From Conus ventricosus (taxonomy: Eukaryota > Mollusca > Gastropoda > Neogastropoda > Conidae): a stretch of 64,000 nucleotides of DNA. The notes beneath the pieces are model-generated. The model worked only from the letters and a program-made list of their open reading frames with translations. It made no database searches and was not told where the DNA came from. The stretch covers positions 17,688,471-17,752,470 of the forward strand of contig CM031622.1 of the NCBI GenBank assembly GCA_018398815.1, given 5' to 3'. The stretch's first letter is position 1. The number at the start of each line of letters is the position of its first letter. This document shows, piece after piece, positions 63,845 to 64,000 of the stretch. The translations under genes and the position numbers were made by a program.

Positions 63845-64000
63845 TTAACCCTCTTGACAGTGGAGCGCCCGCTAGCGCCCAACCGGAAATCAAACAGCCA
63901 AAACGCTGAGCGCCTGCCAGCGCCCGGTAAAACACGTGGCAACAATGGGCGCCGCCATATTTCTCGTAGAAAAGGAAGTCTCGCGAGAACGTGACTTCCT
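63845..64000. mobile_element. Left end of a TTAA-inserted (piggyBac-like) element, cut by the window edge
   Basis: TTAACCCTCTTGACAGTGGA and CGCCCGCTAGCGCCC begin inside the Tc1 right end. A TTAA target followed by CCCT is the usual start of piggyBac-type elements. GAGCGCC(C/T)GC(T/C)AGCGCCC is repeated twice (about 63863 and 63911). The rest lies outside, so the type is tentative. Confidence 0.45.

Overview
The window looks like nuclear DNA of an invertebrate animal, most likely a mollusc (perhaps a marine gastropod). This is inferred from AT-rich introns packed with (CA)n tracts, tRNA-type SINE fragments, and Tc1, piggyBac, DIRS and hAT-like elements. No bacterial or viral gene organisation is visible.

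One host gene runs left to right: phosphatidylinositol 4-kinase beta (PI4KB). I can place nine exons at 16970-17136, 18555-18645, 31998-32136, 33604-33840, 45895-46047, 47512-47694, 49547-49811, 56763-56898 and 59158-59278. All introns are GT-AG. Phases agree from exon to exon once two single-base deletions (near 32089 and in the A run at 49664-49667) are allowed for. The N-terminal exons were not found upstream, and the exon for the extreme C terminus must lie beyond 64000. The exons carry the PI4KB linker, the ATP-binding segment, the catalytic loop (DRHNGN) and the DFG loop.

Nearly everything else is repeats. 1-16969 holds microsatellites, a decayed element with an internal perfect palindrome (5105-6297), a zinc-finger transposase relic (6498-7090) and an intact Tc1-like transposon (7358-8853). 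The 13-kb intron 18646-31997 holds a decayed piggyBac transposase (19525-22395), a 4-kb satellite that shifts from a 24-bp to a 23-bp unit and is invaded twice (23385-27975), and another zinc-finger element (28474-30090). The 12-kb intron 33841-45894 holds an element nested in a relative of itself (35063-37434) and a G-rich minisatellite (42905-43660). The intron 49812-56762 holds a broken DIRS retrotransposon on the minus strand, flanked by a perfect 91-bp hairpin. The last 4.7 kb holds a zinc-finger transposase with an intron (59413-61992) and a second Tc1-like transposon (62252 onward), apparently cut in its right end by a TTAA element running off the window.

The most novel material is a family of elements with CAGG...CCTG ends. 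Its members have a short N-terminal zinc-finger exon, family-specific CCG-rich subterminal motifs, and a GGGGC/GCCCC palindrome before the 3' end. At least five related insertions lie in this single window, one inside another. Very long open frames over the satellites and CA tracts are artefacts of repeats lacking stop codons, not genes.
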